Of a stretch of DNA of 64,000 bases, positions 44,657-53,048 are shown one piece after another; position 1 is the first letter of the stretch, and every line of letters begins with the position of its first letter. Location: positions 1 through 64,000 of the forward strand of contig NZ_NOJY02000002.1 in the NCBI RefSeq assembly GCF_002250835.2, given 5' to 3'. The notes beneath the pieces are model-generated. The model did no database searches. It was not told the DNA's origin and saw nothing but the letters and a program-made list of their open reading frames with translations. Both the position numbers and the translations under genes were made by a program. This stretch comes from Romboutsia weinsteinii (GTDB lineage: Bacteria; Bacillota; Clostridia; Peptostreptococcales; Peptostreptococcaceae).

Positions 44657-46744
44657 TTATTTAACTTCTTTTTCTTGAGATCTAAATTCTATAGAAACCT
44701 TGAATAAATCTCCATCTATATCTATATTAAAAATACCACCTTGTATTTTGACTAAATCCCTTGCAATAGCAAGACCAAGTCCACTTCCTTCAGTGTTTCT
44801 AGACTCATCTGCTCTTTTAAATCTTTCCATTATCTCATCTGGATTGAAGTTTAGCTCATAAGATGAAATATTTTTCATAGTTAAAATAATATTTTCTTCC
44901 TCTTTCTTTAAATCAATATATACTCTTGTGTTGTTAAGTGTATACTTTGATATATTTCCTAAGAGATTTTCTAAAACTCTATAAAGCCTTCTACCATCTG
45001 CATAAATATAAGCCTTATCTTCTGGCATATTTAATCTTATATCAAGACTTGCACTTGATAATTTTTCTTCCATTTCTCCTATTGCTTGTCTTAAAAGTTG
45101 ATTTATCTCTATTGTTTCCATCTTAAGCTCTATATTACCACTACTGGCCTTACTTGCTTCAAATAAATCTTCTATTAATGCCTTTAGACGTTTTGATTTA
45201 GAATCTAATACATTGATATAGTCATTAACATGTTCTGGAGTTATATTCTCTTCTTTTTTTATTAATTCAACATAATTTATTATTGAAGTAAGTGGTGTTT
45301 TTAAATCATGACTTACATTAGTTATAAGCTCTGATTTCATTCTTTCACTTTTTAATTGCTTATCTATAGCATTATCAAGACCTTGACCTATATTATTTAT
45401 ATCTTTTGCTAGCTCAGTAAATTTGTCATCACCTCTTATATCAATCTTATGATGAAGGTCACCTTCTTTTATTTTCTTAGTACCTTCCATAATATAAACT
45501 AGATAGTCTAGCTTTTTTATTATAAATATTGCTAATAATAAAATTGCAATACACGATACAAATGCAATAAATAGTGCAATTACACCTGTCTCATAATAAT
45601 ATCCATTAAAAAATATAGCTACAAAAAATGTTACAAGTAAAATTACTGCAATAAGTCCCAAAGCAATAAAAATTATTTGTCTAGCAAGTGGCATTTGTTT
45701 TAATGTATTCTTAGTTATATTCTTTAAAGAAGATACTGTCTTTGTTCCAATTTTTTTAATAAATAATATTATCTTTATAGTCCAGCTATTCTTAATTATG
45801 TCTCTTTTTCTATCTAAGTTTTTTACTTGCTTATTAAATAAATATATTATACTAAGCATAGCAAATATAGCTATAAAAGGCGGTATACTTGTAAATAAAT
45901 TTGAATCTACATTAAAATAATATCCAAACAAGTTTACATATAAAAATAATATAAATAAAAATGCTCCTATTATCATCTCTAATGGGATCATATTATATAA
46001 CTTCATAAATAAGCTATCTTTAGTAAATATATCTACCTTTATTTTTTTATAAATAAATAGTGAAATTATAAATACTATTAATGATACAATACTCATTATA
46101 AAAATTATTTTTATCATTGCTACATTATTACTATATTTTGAATGAAGATCATCTACAATGTCCCACCCCTGATTTGCATTAATTGTTGGATCTTTTGGGA
46201 AAGACATGTATATCTCAAAATTTTCTATCCCTGTATTAGATCCCTTATATCTTAACCTATTGGCTTGAGTATTATATGTTTTTGAATCTATCGTTTTAGT
46301 ATAATATTCATTATAATCTTTAGATATATACTCTACATCACAATAACCCTTTATATTGTTCTTAAAGTCTTCTATATTTTCATAATCTGTATTTGTATAA
46401 ATTTTATCTGTATCATTATTTTTTACAATAAACTTAACATTTCTATACTCATCAACTATATTTTTTGATGATTTAATTTCATCCTCTGTAAACACCTCTT
46501 CATCAGGATGTGCAACCGATGTACTCATATTAAATACTAATGCTCTCATTAAATTATTATCAAACCCAGCAGTTTTATATATCTCACTCTCTATTATTTT
46601 TTTATCACTATGCATACTACTTGTATACACACCGTCTGGATTAGCATATATACCAACTAAGTTTGGTACTATTGCTCCAAATATAGATATTGCAACTAGT
46701 ACAGTAACTAAAAATGTAAATTTAAGTCCTTTACCTACCCTCAT
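44657..46744 (-). CDS. Orphan sensor histidine kinase (HK2, paralog of HK1)
   Basis: A 695-residue kinase with the same layout as HK1: signal anchor at about 10-30, outside domain of about 180 residues, five to six membrane segments between about 210 and 410, HAMP-like KIKEGDLHHKIDIRGDD, HisKA TNVSHDLKTPLTSIINYVEL and HATPase EGSGLGLAIARDLVKIQGG. Sequence matches to HK1 extend through the kinase core (KSKRLKALIEDLFEASKAS against KSQRLKDLIEDLFEVSKAT). No response regulator is adjacent; the only gene nearby is a 68-residue membrane protein just upstream. The shared upstream repeats suggest it works through the regulator next to HK1. Confidence 0.9.
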   Translation of the reverse strand: MRVGKGLKFTFLVTVLVAISIFGAIVPNLVGIYANPDGVYTSSMHSDKKIIESEIYKTAGFDNNLMRALVFNMSTSVAHPDEEVFTEDEIKSSKNIVDEYRNVKFIVKNNDTDKIYTNTDYENIEDFKNNIKGYCDVEYISKDYNEYYTKTIDSKTYNTQANRLRYKGSNTGIENFEIYMSFPKDPTINANQGWDIVDDLHSKYSNNVAMIKIIFIMSIVSLIVFIISLFIYKKIKVDIFTKDSLFMKLYNMIPLEMIIGAFLFILFLYVNLFGYYFNVDSNLFTSIPPFIAIFAMLSIIYLFNKQVKNLDRKRDIIKNSWTIKIILFIKKIGTKTVSSLKNITKNTLKQMPLARQIIFIALGLIAVILLVTFFVAIFFNGYYYETGVIALFIAFVSCIAILLLAIFIIKKLDYLVYIMEGTKKIKEGDLHHKIDIRGDDKFTELAKDINNIGQGLDNAIDKQLKSERMKSELITNVSHDLKTPLTSIINYVELIKKEENITPEHVNDYINVLDSKSKRLKALIEDLFEASKASSGNIELKMETIEINQLLRQAIGEMEEKLSSASLDIRLNMPEDKAYIYADGRRLYRVLENLLGNISKYTLNNTRVYIDLKKEEENIILTMKNISSYELNFNPDEIMERFKRADESRNTEGSGLGLAIARDLVKIQGGIFNIDIDGDLFKVSIEFRSQEKEVK

Positions 46745-46768
46745 TAAAATACCCTTTCGTAATCATAT

Positions 46769-46975
46769 TTAAGATAATACCGTTTTGTATAAAATAAAAT
46801 TCAAAGAAAAAAGAACTACTAGTATCATAAATAAATCAAATTCTAGAACATGAAAACATATTAATATTCCTAAAGCCTGAGTTATCATAAACATTGCTAG
46901 TATAAATAAACAGTTGAACACTAAGCTCTTATTCTTAAAAAATTTTCCACTATAGTTTTTCAATTTAGTTGCCAA
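46769..46975 (-). CDS. Small two-helix membrane protein upstream of HK2
   Basis: A 68-residue protein beginning at TTG (46975), with AGGTGG about 9 bases upstream. It has a basic N-terminus (KLKNYSGKFFKNK) and two hydrophobic segments (about 19-40 and 46-66). It ends 24 bases before HK2, so the two form one operon. It could modulate the kinase; no family recognised. Confidence 0.6.
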   Translation of the reverse strand: MATKLKNYSGKFFKNKSLVFNCLFILAMFMITQALGILICFHVLEFDLFMILVVLFSLNFILYKTVLS

Positions 46976-47227
46976 TTACCCACACCACCTTTAATATACT
47001 TTACCCAATTAATTATTTTACCATCTAATTATGAATCGCAACTATATTGTACAAATTAAATTGTTATTCCTTATGTACTTAAATATATTTTGTTATAATA
47101 TCTAAATTCTATTTCCATATGTATTATACAATATATTTTGTTGTTTCATCATATTTAGAAGTTTTTAGTTAGTCTAATTATGTAAATTTGTTATTATTTC
47201 CCTAACAATTATATAATAAGTTACAAA

Positions 47228-47272
47228 TCTTAAGAAATCCTTAACTAAATTCTTAAGATTTTCTTACAATAT
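47228..47272. promoter_or_regulatory. Direct repeats matching the regulator/HK1 operator
   Basis: Plus strand TCTTAAGAAAT, CCTTAACTAAAT, TCTTAAGATTT, TCTTACAATAT, starting at 47228, 47239, 47251, 47262 (11, 12, 11-bp steps). The segment TCTTAAGATTTTCTTA matches the operator at 31962 (TCTAAAGATTTTCTAA) at 14 of 16 positions. It lies about 250-300 bases upstream of the HK2 unit and about 140-180 upstream of the hydrolase. An 11-bp palindrome AATCTTAAGAA / TTCTTAAGATT overlaps it. Confidence 0.55.
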
Positions 47273-47301
47273 TATAAATAATTTTTAAATTTTAAGTATG
47301 A

Positions 47302-47332
47302 TTGACTTATTTACTATGTTTTTCATAAGTCA
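47302..47332 (+). promoter_or_regulatory. Possible promoter/operator of alpha/beta hydrolase
   Basis: TTGACT (47302-47307) followed by an 8-bp inverted repeat TGACTTAT (47303-47310) / ATAAGTCA (47325-47332) that would cover both promoter boxes. The -10 is weak, so this is tentative. The rest of the 434-base gap to the small membrane gene holds the direct repeats and A/T-rich sequence only. Confidence 0.3.
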
Positions 47333-47409
47333 TATGTTAGACAACTCACATAAATACTTTTTAAAAATAATATATTAATAACTTAAGTTTTTATTATTGG
47401 GGGGTATTT

Positions 47410-48225
47410 ATGAGATATTACATTAAAGTAGAAAAAAATGTGAAAATATATGTTGAAGATTTAAATCCAGAATGCTCAAAAACAATTTTATTTGTTCATG
47501 GGTGGCCACTAAATCATAATGCTTATGAATATCAATTAAACGTATTATCTAGGTTAGAGTATAGATGTGTAGCTATAGACTTGAGAGGTTATGGTAAATC
47601 AGATAGACCATCTTCTGGTTACTTCTATGATACTATGGCAAAAGATATATTTAATGTTATTGAAGCACTTCAGTTAAAAAATGTTACACTAGTGGGTCAT
47701 TCAATGGGTGGCGCTATCTCTATTAAATATGTATCTAACTACAATTCTCATAATGTTTCTAGACTTTGCTTAATAGGTGCTGCAGCTCCTCAGTGGGTAA
47801 AAGATAAAAATTGGCAGTATGGATACACTGGAGAGGAAGTAGATTCATTTATAGAACAAAGTTATAATGATAGGCCTAAATTTATTAGAAGTGTAGCAGA
47901 TTTATTCTTCTATCAATATACATCTCAGCCTTTTATTGATTGGTTCTGTGATTTATGCTTAGCAGCTTCTGGATGGTCTACAACTCAATCTCTAATGGCG
48001 CTAAGAGATGAGTCTTTGTTAAATGACTTAGGTAATGTAAATATCCCTACCCTAATATTACATGGTCTTCATGATAAGGTGTGCCCTTTTGAGTTTGGTC
48101 AATATATGAATCAGGCAATTAAGAACTCTAGATTGGTTCCATTAACTGAAAGCGGTCATGCTGCTTTTTATGAACAAAGAGATAAAGTCAATGAGGAGAT
48201 AATTAACTTTATTAATAATTGTTAA
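47410..48225 (+). CDS. Alpha/beta hydrolase
   Basis: A 271-residue alpha/beta hydrolase with oxyanion motif VHGWPLN (about 29-35), nucleophile elbow LVGHSMGGA (Ser98), acid Asp222 in GLHDKVCPF and His250 in SGHAAFYE. DLRGYGKSDRPSSGY is typical of the peroxidase/epoxide-hydrolase-like group (haloperoxidase and esterase relatives). Cytoplasmic; substrate unknown. GGGGGG precedes the ATG by 6 bases. Confidence 0.9.
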   Translation: MRYYIKVEKNVKIYVEDLNPECSKTILFVHGWPLNHNAYEYQLNVLSRLEYRCVAIDLRGYGKSDRPSSGYFYDTMAKDIFNVIEALQLKNVTLVGHSMGGAISIKYVSNYNSHNVSRLCLIGAAAPQWVKDKNWQYGYTGEEVDSFIEQSYNDRPKFIRSVADLFFYQYTSQPFIDWFCDLCLAASGWSTTQSLMALRDESLLNDLGNVNIPTLILHGLHDKVCPFEFGQYMNQAIKNSRLVPLTESGHAAFYEQRDKVNEEIINFINNC

Positions 48226-48253
48226 TTTTAATATTTTAGCAGAAATAAAATAT

Positions 48254-48302
48254 ATAGGAAATTATATTTTGGTAGAGGATACTTTTTAATATAATTTCCT
48301 AT
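48254..48302 (+). terminator. Hairpin after alpha/beta hydrolase gene
   Basis: Perfect 15-bp stem ATAGGAAATTATATT / AATATAATTTCCTAT with a 19-base loop. No clear T run follows, so it may end or stabilise the transcript. Confidence 0.45.
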
Positions 48303-48369
48303 GTTATATAAATCGCTACATAAAGTTATATGTAACCAATTATATCTTATCTAAATTTGCTATTTGATT

Positions 48370-51300
48370 TTATTTTTTCTTTTTAAATGTATTTACTACA
48401 AATCCAGCTACGGCTGCTATTCCTACTACTGAAAGACCAAACAAACTAGAGTCTCCAGTTTGTGGACTAGTAGTTGTGTTATCTGAAAGTTTATTTCCTT
48501 GACTTTCATTTGGTCTTGATGTAGTATCTTGACCAGCACCGGGTTCTTGCTCTTCATCCTGACCTGGATTTTCTGGATTATCACTTGGTGTTTCTTCATC
48601 TCCTACTATAGTATTTTTAGATAGTCCAAATAAAGAAACTGTCCCACTTACTTCATTTGCAGCTAAAAGCATTGGCTTACCTGTTGGGCTATCACTTTCT
48701 GATATGAAGTTTAGACCTTCTACTCCAAGGTCACCTTGCATATTTCCACTAAAATCACGTGTATTTATATAATCAACAAAGAATGTATTCTGAGGGTCTG
48801 TTATGTTATAAGACATTATTCCACCTATACGCTCTAATCCAACAAATGCATAAGTTTCCCCATCAATTTCCCCAACTTTTATATCTTCTGGCTCTGGCCC
48901 TTTTTTACCACTACGATTATCTAATTCTAATTCTTTATGACTCGAGTTAAAGTATTCAGGATATAGATCTGATGTTATAGTTTCAAAATCGCTTCCACTA
49001 TCAAATATTTGAGTCATTGTATCAGCATCCCATATTGAGAATGAACGTCCACCAAATAGATAGTTTACATCTTCATCTACCCCATCTTGCTTAGAAGTAT
49101 CTAGTACTTCTACGTTCTTTCCATCTATCTTTACCTTACTTACATTAGAATAGTCTCCCCATTCTCTTGAGTCACCTTCGTTTGGTGTAAGTATATAAGT
49201 TTTTCCATTTACATCATAAGAAGCTAAGCCATCTGGCATGTATATACCTTGAAGATTCTGAGTTTTTATATTTATTTTTCCATCTTTAATTGCATCTAGT
49301 GCATTTGCTTCTTTTGAATGATCTTTAAATCCTAAGCCCTTAATAGATGTAAATTCTTGATTTTCAATATCTAGTGTAGCTATTGCATTAGCTTCTTGTA
49401 ATGCTACATATGCTTTTTTACCATCACTTGATAAAGTTATATATTCTGGTTCTAAGTCTACAGATGGATTTGTATTTTTATTAAGTAATACTTTATTTGC
49501 TATAAGTTCATCTTTTTTACTATCAAATTTAGTAAAATCAACTATGTTTGCTTTAGCTTTATCCACTCCATTTTTAAAATTTATTATACTTACAGACCCT
49601 TTTGGATCTACTTTTGAGTCTCCGTAACCTTCTCTTGGCTCACCTTCATCGGCTGTAATTATGTGATTGCCATCTTCTGTGAAAGTTACCATATCAGGTT
49701 GTATACCTACACTTATAGATTTTACTAAATTACCATCATAATCTAATAATAATACAGCTCCAGACTTAGTGTAATCTTCTTCTTGAACTGACACTGCAAC
49801 AAGCTTTTGTTTTGTATTTATATCAACACTTGTTATATCTCCAAATTTAAAATCTTTTATCATATTACTTACATCTAATGATTTATCTTTTTTAGTACTT
49901 CCATCTTTATTGATTTTTACTATATCAATAGTTTTTGTAGCTCCATTTACTAAGTACATCTTTTGATTATCTTTGTTGTACTTAACTATTTCTGCTACCC
50001 CACCATCTTCACTACTTAATCCTGTAGAGTAACTTGACAGATGAAGAAATCTCAATCCTCTCTCATCAAGTTTTGCTAAGTCTTGTTCTAGTTTTACTAA
50101 TTTATTAATATTTGTAACTGATTTTTTATCTTGTTCATTTAGTTCTTCGTATAATAATCTAGCTATCTCAACTTTTTCTCTATTAGATAAAGTTATTTTA
50201 GATGGTAGCTTCTCTATATAATCTACTACATACTTAGCTGTAAGTTCATTTCCATCATATAACTTTATGTTATTATCTCCTGGTTGATAATCTGTTAATA
50301 AACTAGTAATAAAACCTGAAAGTGTTGTTGCAATTGTACTTTCCAAGTCCCCTTCTTTTAATAGATCATCAACAGCCATTCCTACTGCGCCTTGTATTAC
50401 TACATTTTCAACAGGATTAGGTCCTTGTAGTTCTTTTAGATTTTTCTTTAGTACTGTTGCAAGCATCTTACCTGTTATATCAGAGTTAAGCATGTCATTT
50501 TGAAGCGCCTTTATTTCATCTGAATATACTTCGTCTCCTTTGTATACTTGCTTTAAGCAATATGTAACTGCATCCATTAGTTTCCAATTATCATTTATAC
50601 TTGCTGTTTCTAGTTCTTTTATTGATTTAGTTAACCAATTTTTTATATTTGTTTTTGTAAATACCTCTTCTATTGCTTTATTGCTTTTATCTATGTATAA
50701 ATATTCATTATTGTTGTCATCTGTTAAGTTTTCTTCAAGTGAAGACTCTTGGCTATTAACTTCTACTTCTTGATTGCTTTCATTTATGTTAGATTCCTCT
50801 TGAATCTCTTCACTAGTATTTTCTATTTTTTCTTCTACATCATCTATGCTATTTTCTTCATCCGATCTCTCTTTTAATATTTCTTTGTAAGCCTTTTTAG
50901 TATTTTCTTTGATTTCATCTATATTATTATTATTTATTAAATTCTCTAATCCATATGTATTACTAATACTATCTCCACCTAATAATCCTTCTACAACATC
51001 TATTAATAATCCACTTACCATAGATGGAATACCATCTTCTAAGAATTTATTTGCATACTCTCTAAAGTTTTCAATACCTTCTATAGATTCAATAAACTTA
51101 GATTCAATTTTTATTTTATCTATCCTTTTATCTATTTCAACTTCTCTGTATGGTGATGGAGATGTAGATAATGAACCTGTTTCAATATCTATGATAGTAT
51201 TTCCATTTGCAGTCTTTTCTGACTGAACTATATCTTGAGCGTGGAAATGTCCAGTAAATACATAATTCATACCAGCATCGGCAAGTTTAGTTGAAGCATT

Positions 51301-52128
51301 TTTATAGTTTTCTACTACATATGGTGAGAACACTGTAGCTTGTCCTTCAAAGTGCTCAAGTAATCCATAATGCATCATACCAATTATTTCGTCTCCAGCT
51401 TTTTTAGCTTCTTCAACTTGTTTTAATACCCATTTTAAAGTATCTTCTTCTATTACTCCGCCCGTTTGTTGTTTGTAAGCTTCTTCTTTTGTCTCTCCGT
51501 AAACTGCTGCATCTATTGCAATTAATCTATATCCATCTTTAAGCTTTGCGACATATGATAAAGAGTTTGGATCTTGTGCTAAAGCTTGCTCATATCCGAA
51601 GTCTTTATATATTTCTTTAAATTCTCCAGGTAGTATGCTATCTACATTTTCAACCTTATCTTTAGGATTTCCATTTTCATCTACCCCATCAGCCACAAAC
51701 TTTACAGATACTCCATCAGGCATATTAATATCATGATTTCCGTTTATTACAAATACTTCTTTGCCTGCATCTTCTAGTTTCTTTATTTTAGAAGCAAATA
51801 GCTCATGAGATTCTCTCTCTCCATCTTTAGTCAGATCTCCTGGTACTATTACTATTTCGCTATCAGATTTTAGTATATTATCAATTGCAGCATCTAGTAT
51901 TCTCTCGCTCTCGGCTAACATTTTTCTATCACCTGCTACATAATCTTGATAGTTGTTCCCCTTATTTCCGATAAATTCTTCTGGCAGCAAATGTGGATCT
52001 GAGAATACCGAAACTTTTACTATATCCTCTCCCTTAGCTGGAGCTGCAATTACCGTGTTAGTTAATACTGATGATGATAGCATTAAAGTAGCCATACCTG
52101 TACTTAAGATTCTTGACGATTTTTTCAT
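48370..52128 (-). CDS. Cell-wall-anchored metallophosphoesterase with choice-of-anchor I domain
   Basis: A 1252-residue surface protein. Start 52128 is chosen for its GGGGGAG site; the ATG at 52161 lacks one. Signal peptide (about 1-28), calcineurin-like phosphoesterase domain (about 35-330) with SDPHL, VPGDLTKDGE, NGNHDI, MHYG and GHFHAQD metal ligands, an acidic Glu/Ser/Asn-rich stretch (about 390-450), a helical middle, a choice-of-anchor I beta-propeller-like domain (about 690-1150; TPNEGDSREWGDY, GPEPEDIKVGEIDG), a linker, SPQTG and a hydrophobic tail with KKKK. SPQTG suits the sortase B of Clostridioides-type bacteria. It likely hydrolyses nucleotides or phosphate esters outside. PhoP-box-like repeats precede it. 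Confidence 0.9.
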   Translation of the reverse strand: MKKSSRILSTGMATLMLSSSVLTNTVIAAPAKGEDIVKVSVFSDPHLLPEEFIGNKGNNYQDYVAGDRKMLAESERILDAAIDNILKSDSEIVIVPGDLTKDGERESHELFASKIKKLEDAGKEVFVINGNHDINMPDGVSVKFVADGVDENGNPKDKVENVDSILPGEFKEIYKDFGYEQALAQDPNSLSYVAKLKDGYRLIAIDAAVYGETKEEAYKQQTGGVIEEDTLKWVLKQVEEAKKAGDEIIGMMHYGLLEHFEGQATVFSPYVVENYKNASTKLADAGMNYVFTGHFHAQDIVQSEKTANGNTIIDIETGSLSTSPSPYREVEIDKRIDKIKIESKFIESIEGIENFREYANKFLEDGIPSMVSGLLIDVVEGLLGGDSISNTYGLENLINNNNIDEIKENTKKAYKEILKERSDEENSIDDVEEKIENTSEEIQEESNINESNQEVEVNSQESSLEENLTDDNNNEYLYIDKSNKAIEEVFTKTNIKNWLTKSIKELETASINDNWKLMDAVTYCLKQVYKGDEVYSDEIKALQNDMLNSDITGKMLATVLKKNLKELQGPNPVENVVIQGAVGMAVDDLLKEGDLESTIATTLSGFITSLLTDYQPGDNNIKLYDGNELTAKYVVDYIEKLPSKITLSNREKVEIARLLYEELNEQDKKSVTNINKLVKLEQDLAKLDERGLRFLHLSSYSTGLSSEDGGVAEIVKYNKDNQKMYLVNGATKTIDIVKINKDGSTKKDKSLDVSNMIKDFKFGDITSVDINTKQKLVAVSVQEEDYTKSGAVLLLDYDGNLVKSISVGIQPDMVTFTEDGNHIITADEGEPREGYGDSKVDPKGSVSIINFKNGVDKAKANIVDFTKFDSKKDELIANKVLLNKNTNPSVDLEPEYITLSSDGKKAYVALQEANAIATLDIENQEFTSIKGLGFKDHSKEANALDAIKDGKINIKTQNLQGIYMPDGLASYDVNGKTYILTPNEGDSREWGDYSNVSKVKIDGKNVEVLDTSKQDGVDEDVNYLFGGRSFSIWDADTMTQIFDSGSDFETITSDLYPEYFNSSHKELELDNRSGKKGPEPEDIKVGEIDGETYAFVGLERIGGIMSYNITDPQNTFFVDYINTRDFSGNMQGDLGVEGLNFISESDSPTGKPMLLAANEVSGTVSLFGLSKNTIVGDEETPSDNPENPGQDEEQEPGAGQDTTSRPNESQGNKLSDNTTTSPQTGDSSLFGLSVVGIAAVAGFVVNTFKKKK

Positions 52129-52196
52129 TTTTCTCCCCCAATAAATAAAAGTTTTGCACATTTATGCATATTTTCTATTTCTTTTCCTATATCTTC

Positions 52197-52262
52197 ATTA
52201 TATATTTATAAATCGACTTTATTGTTAAGATGGGGTTAGGTGCTCGTTAATATTTAGTGTAA
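52197..52262 (-). promoter_or_regulatory. PhoP-box-like repeats and -10 box for metallophosphoesterase gene
   Basis: Minus strand: TTACAC, TTAACG, CTAACC, TTAACA (52257-52262, 52245-52250, 52234-52239, 52223-52228) in 11-12-bp steps, then TATAAA (52205-52210) and TATAAT (52197-52202). The PhoP box is TTAACA-like direct repeats with 11-bp period. Seven TTAAC copies occur in about 130 bases (52224-52351), at roughly 20-bp steps. Confidence 0.55.
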
Positions 52263-52406
52263 TTGTTAAGAGTTAAATCAAAATGTTAATTCTTAGCTTA
52301 ATTAATACCCAATACAAGAGATAAGTGTTAATTAATATTTTGTTATGTTAATATAAGAAGGTATTAATGATAGAATGATATTTTTATATTAGACATGGGG
52401 GTTATA

Positions 52407-52928
52407 ATGAACATAATTTTAAGAAAGCTACAAAGTAATGATAGAAATTATTTTTATAAATGGATAAAAGATAAAGATGTAATAAGATATTCCTTAACTT
52501 TATTCCAAAACTTAAAAACTGATGAAGATATATCAAATTGGTTTGATACTGTATTAGAAGACAAGAAGTCATATAGCCTAGGAATTTATGACAATACTAA
52601 TAAAACTTTGCTTGGATATGCTGGAATAAGTGCAATAAGCCAAGTTAATAATAGTGGTGAGTATTTTATTTTTATCGGTGATAAATCTTATCACGGTAAG
52701 GGTGTAGGTACTTATGTTACTAAGGAGATTATAAGATTAGGATTTGAAGAGTTAAGTTTAAATAGAATAATGCTAACAGCAGCAGAAAAAAATATTGGAG
52801 CTATCAAAGCTTATAAAAAAGCTGGTTTTATATATGAAGGCTGCATGAAAGAAGCATTTTTTAGAGATGATGAGTACTCTAACAAAGTTATTATGGGATT
52901 AGTTAAAAGCGACTACAAATCTTATTAA
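52407..52928 (+). CDS. GNAT acetyltransferase (RimJ/RimL-like)
   Basis: A 173-residue acetyltransferase. It has LRKLQSNDRNYFYKWIKD at the start, FIFIGDKSYHGKGVGTYVTKEII as the acetyl-CoA loop, and LSLNRIMLTAAEKNIGAIKAYKKAGF, the RimJ/RimL-like C-terminal pattern. Start 52407 follows ATGGGGGTT; the ATG at 52395 overlaps the ribosome site. Substrate unknown. It is divergent from the metallophosphoesterase gene and shares its intergenic region. Confidence 0.88.
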   Translation: MNIILRKLQSNDRNYFYKWIKDKDVIRYSLTLFQNLKTDEDISNWFDTVLEDKKSYSLGIYDNTNKTLLGYAGISAISQVNNSGEYFIFIGDKSYHGKGVGTYVTKEIIRLGFEELSLNRIMLTAAEKNIGAIKAYKKAGFIYEGCMKEAFFRDDEYSNKVIMGLVKSDYKSY

Positions 52929-53007
52929 GAAAATTATCATAATCGTTAACATCTCTATATGCTATACTAGATAGCATTTAAAATCAAAAATAATCTTAAT
53001 ATAAAAA

Positions 53008-53040
53008 TAAAAACACAAAGCTAGCTTCGTGTTTTTATTT
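53008..53040. terminator. Shared terminator, GNAT and DUF11 genes
   Basis: AATAAAAACAC / GTGTTTTTATT stem around AAAGCTAGCTTC between convergent genes. Confidence 0.8.
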
Positions 53041-53048
53041 TTATCCAT

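Noticed and set aside
52197..52262. Promoter with normal -35 for the metallophosphoesterase
   Set aside because: No TTGACA-like box at 16-18 bases from either TATA element; the phased repeats instead suggest an activator-dependent promoter.
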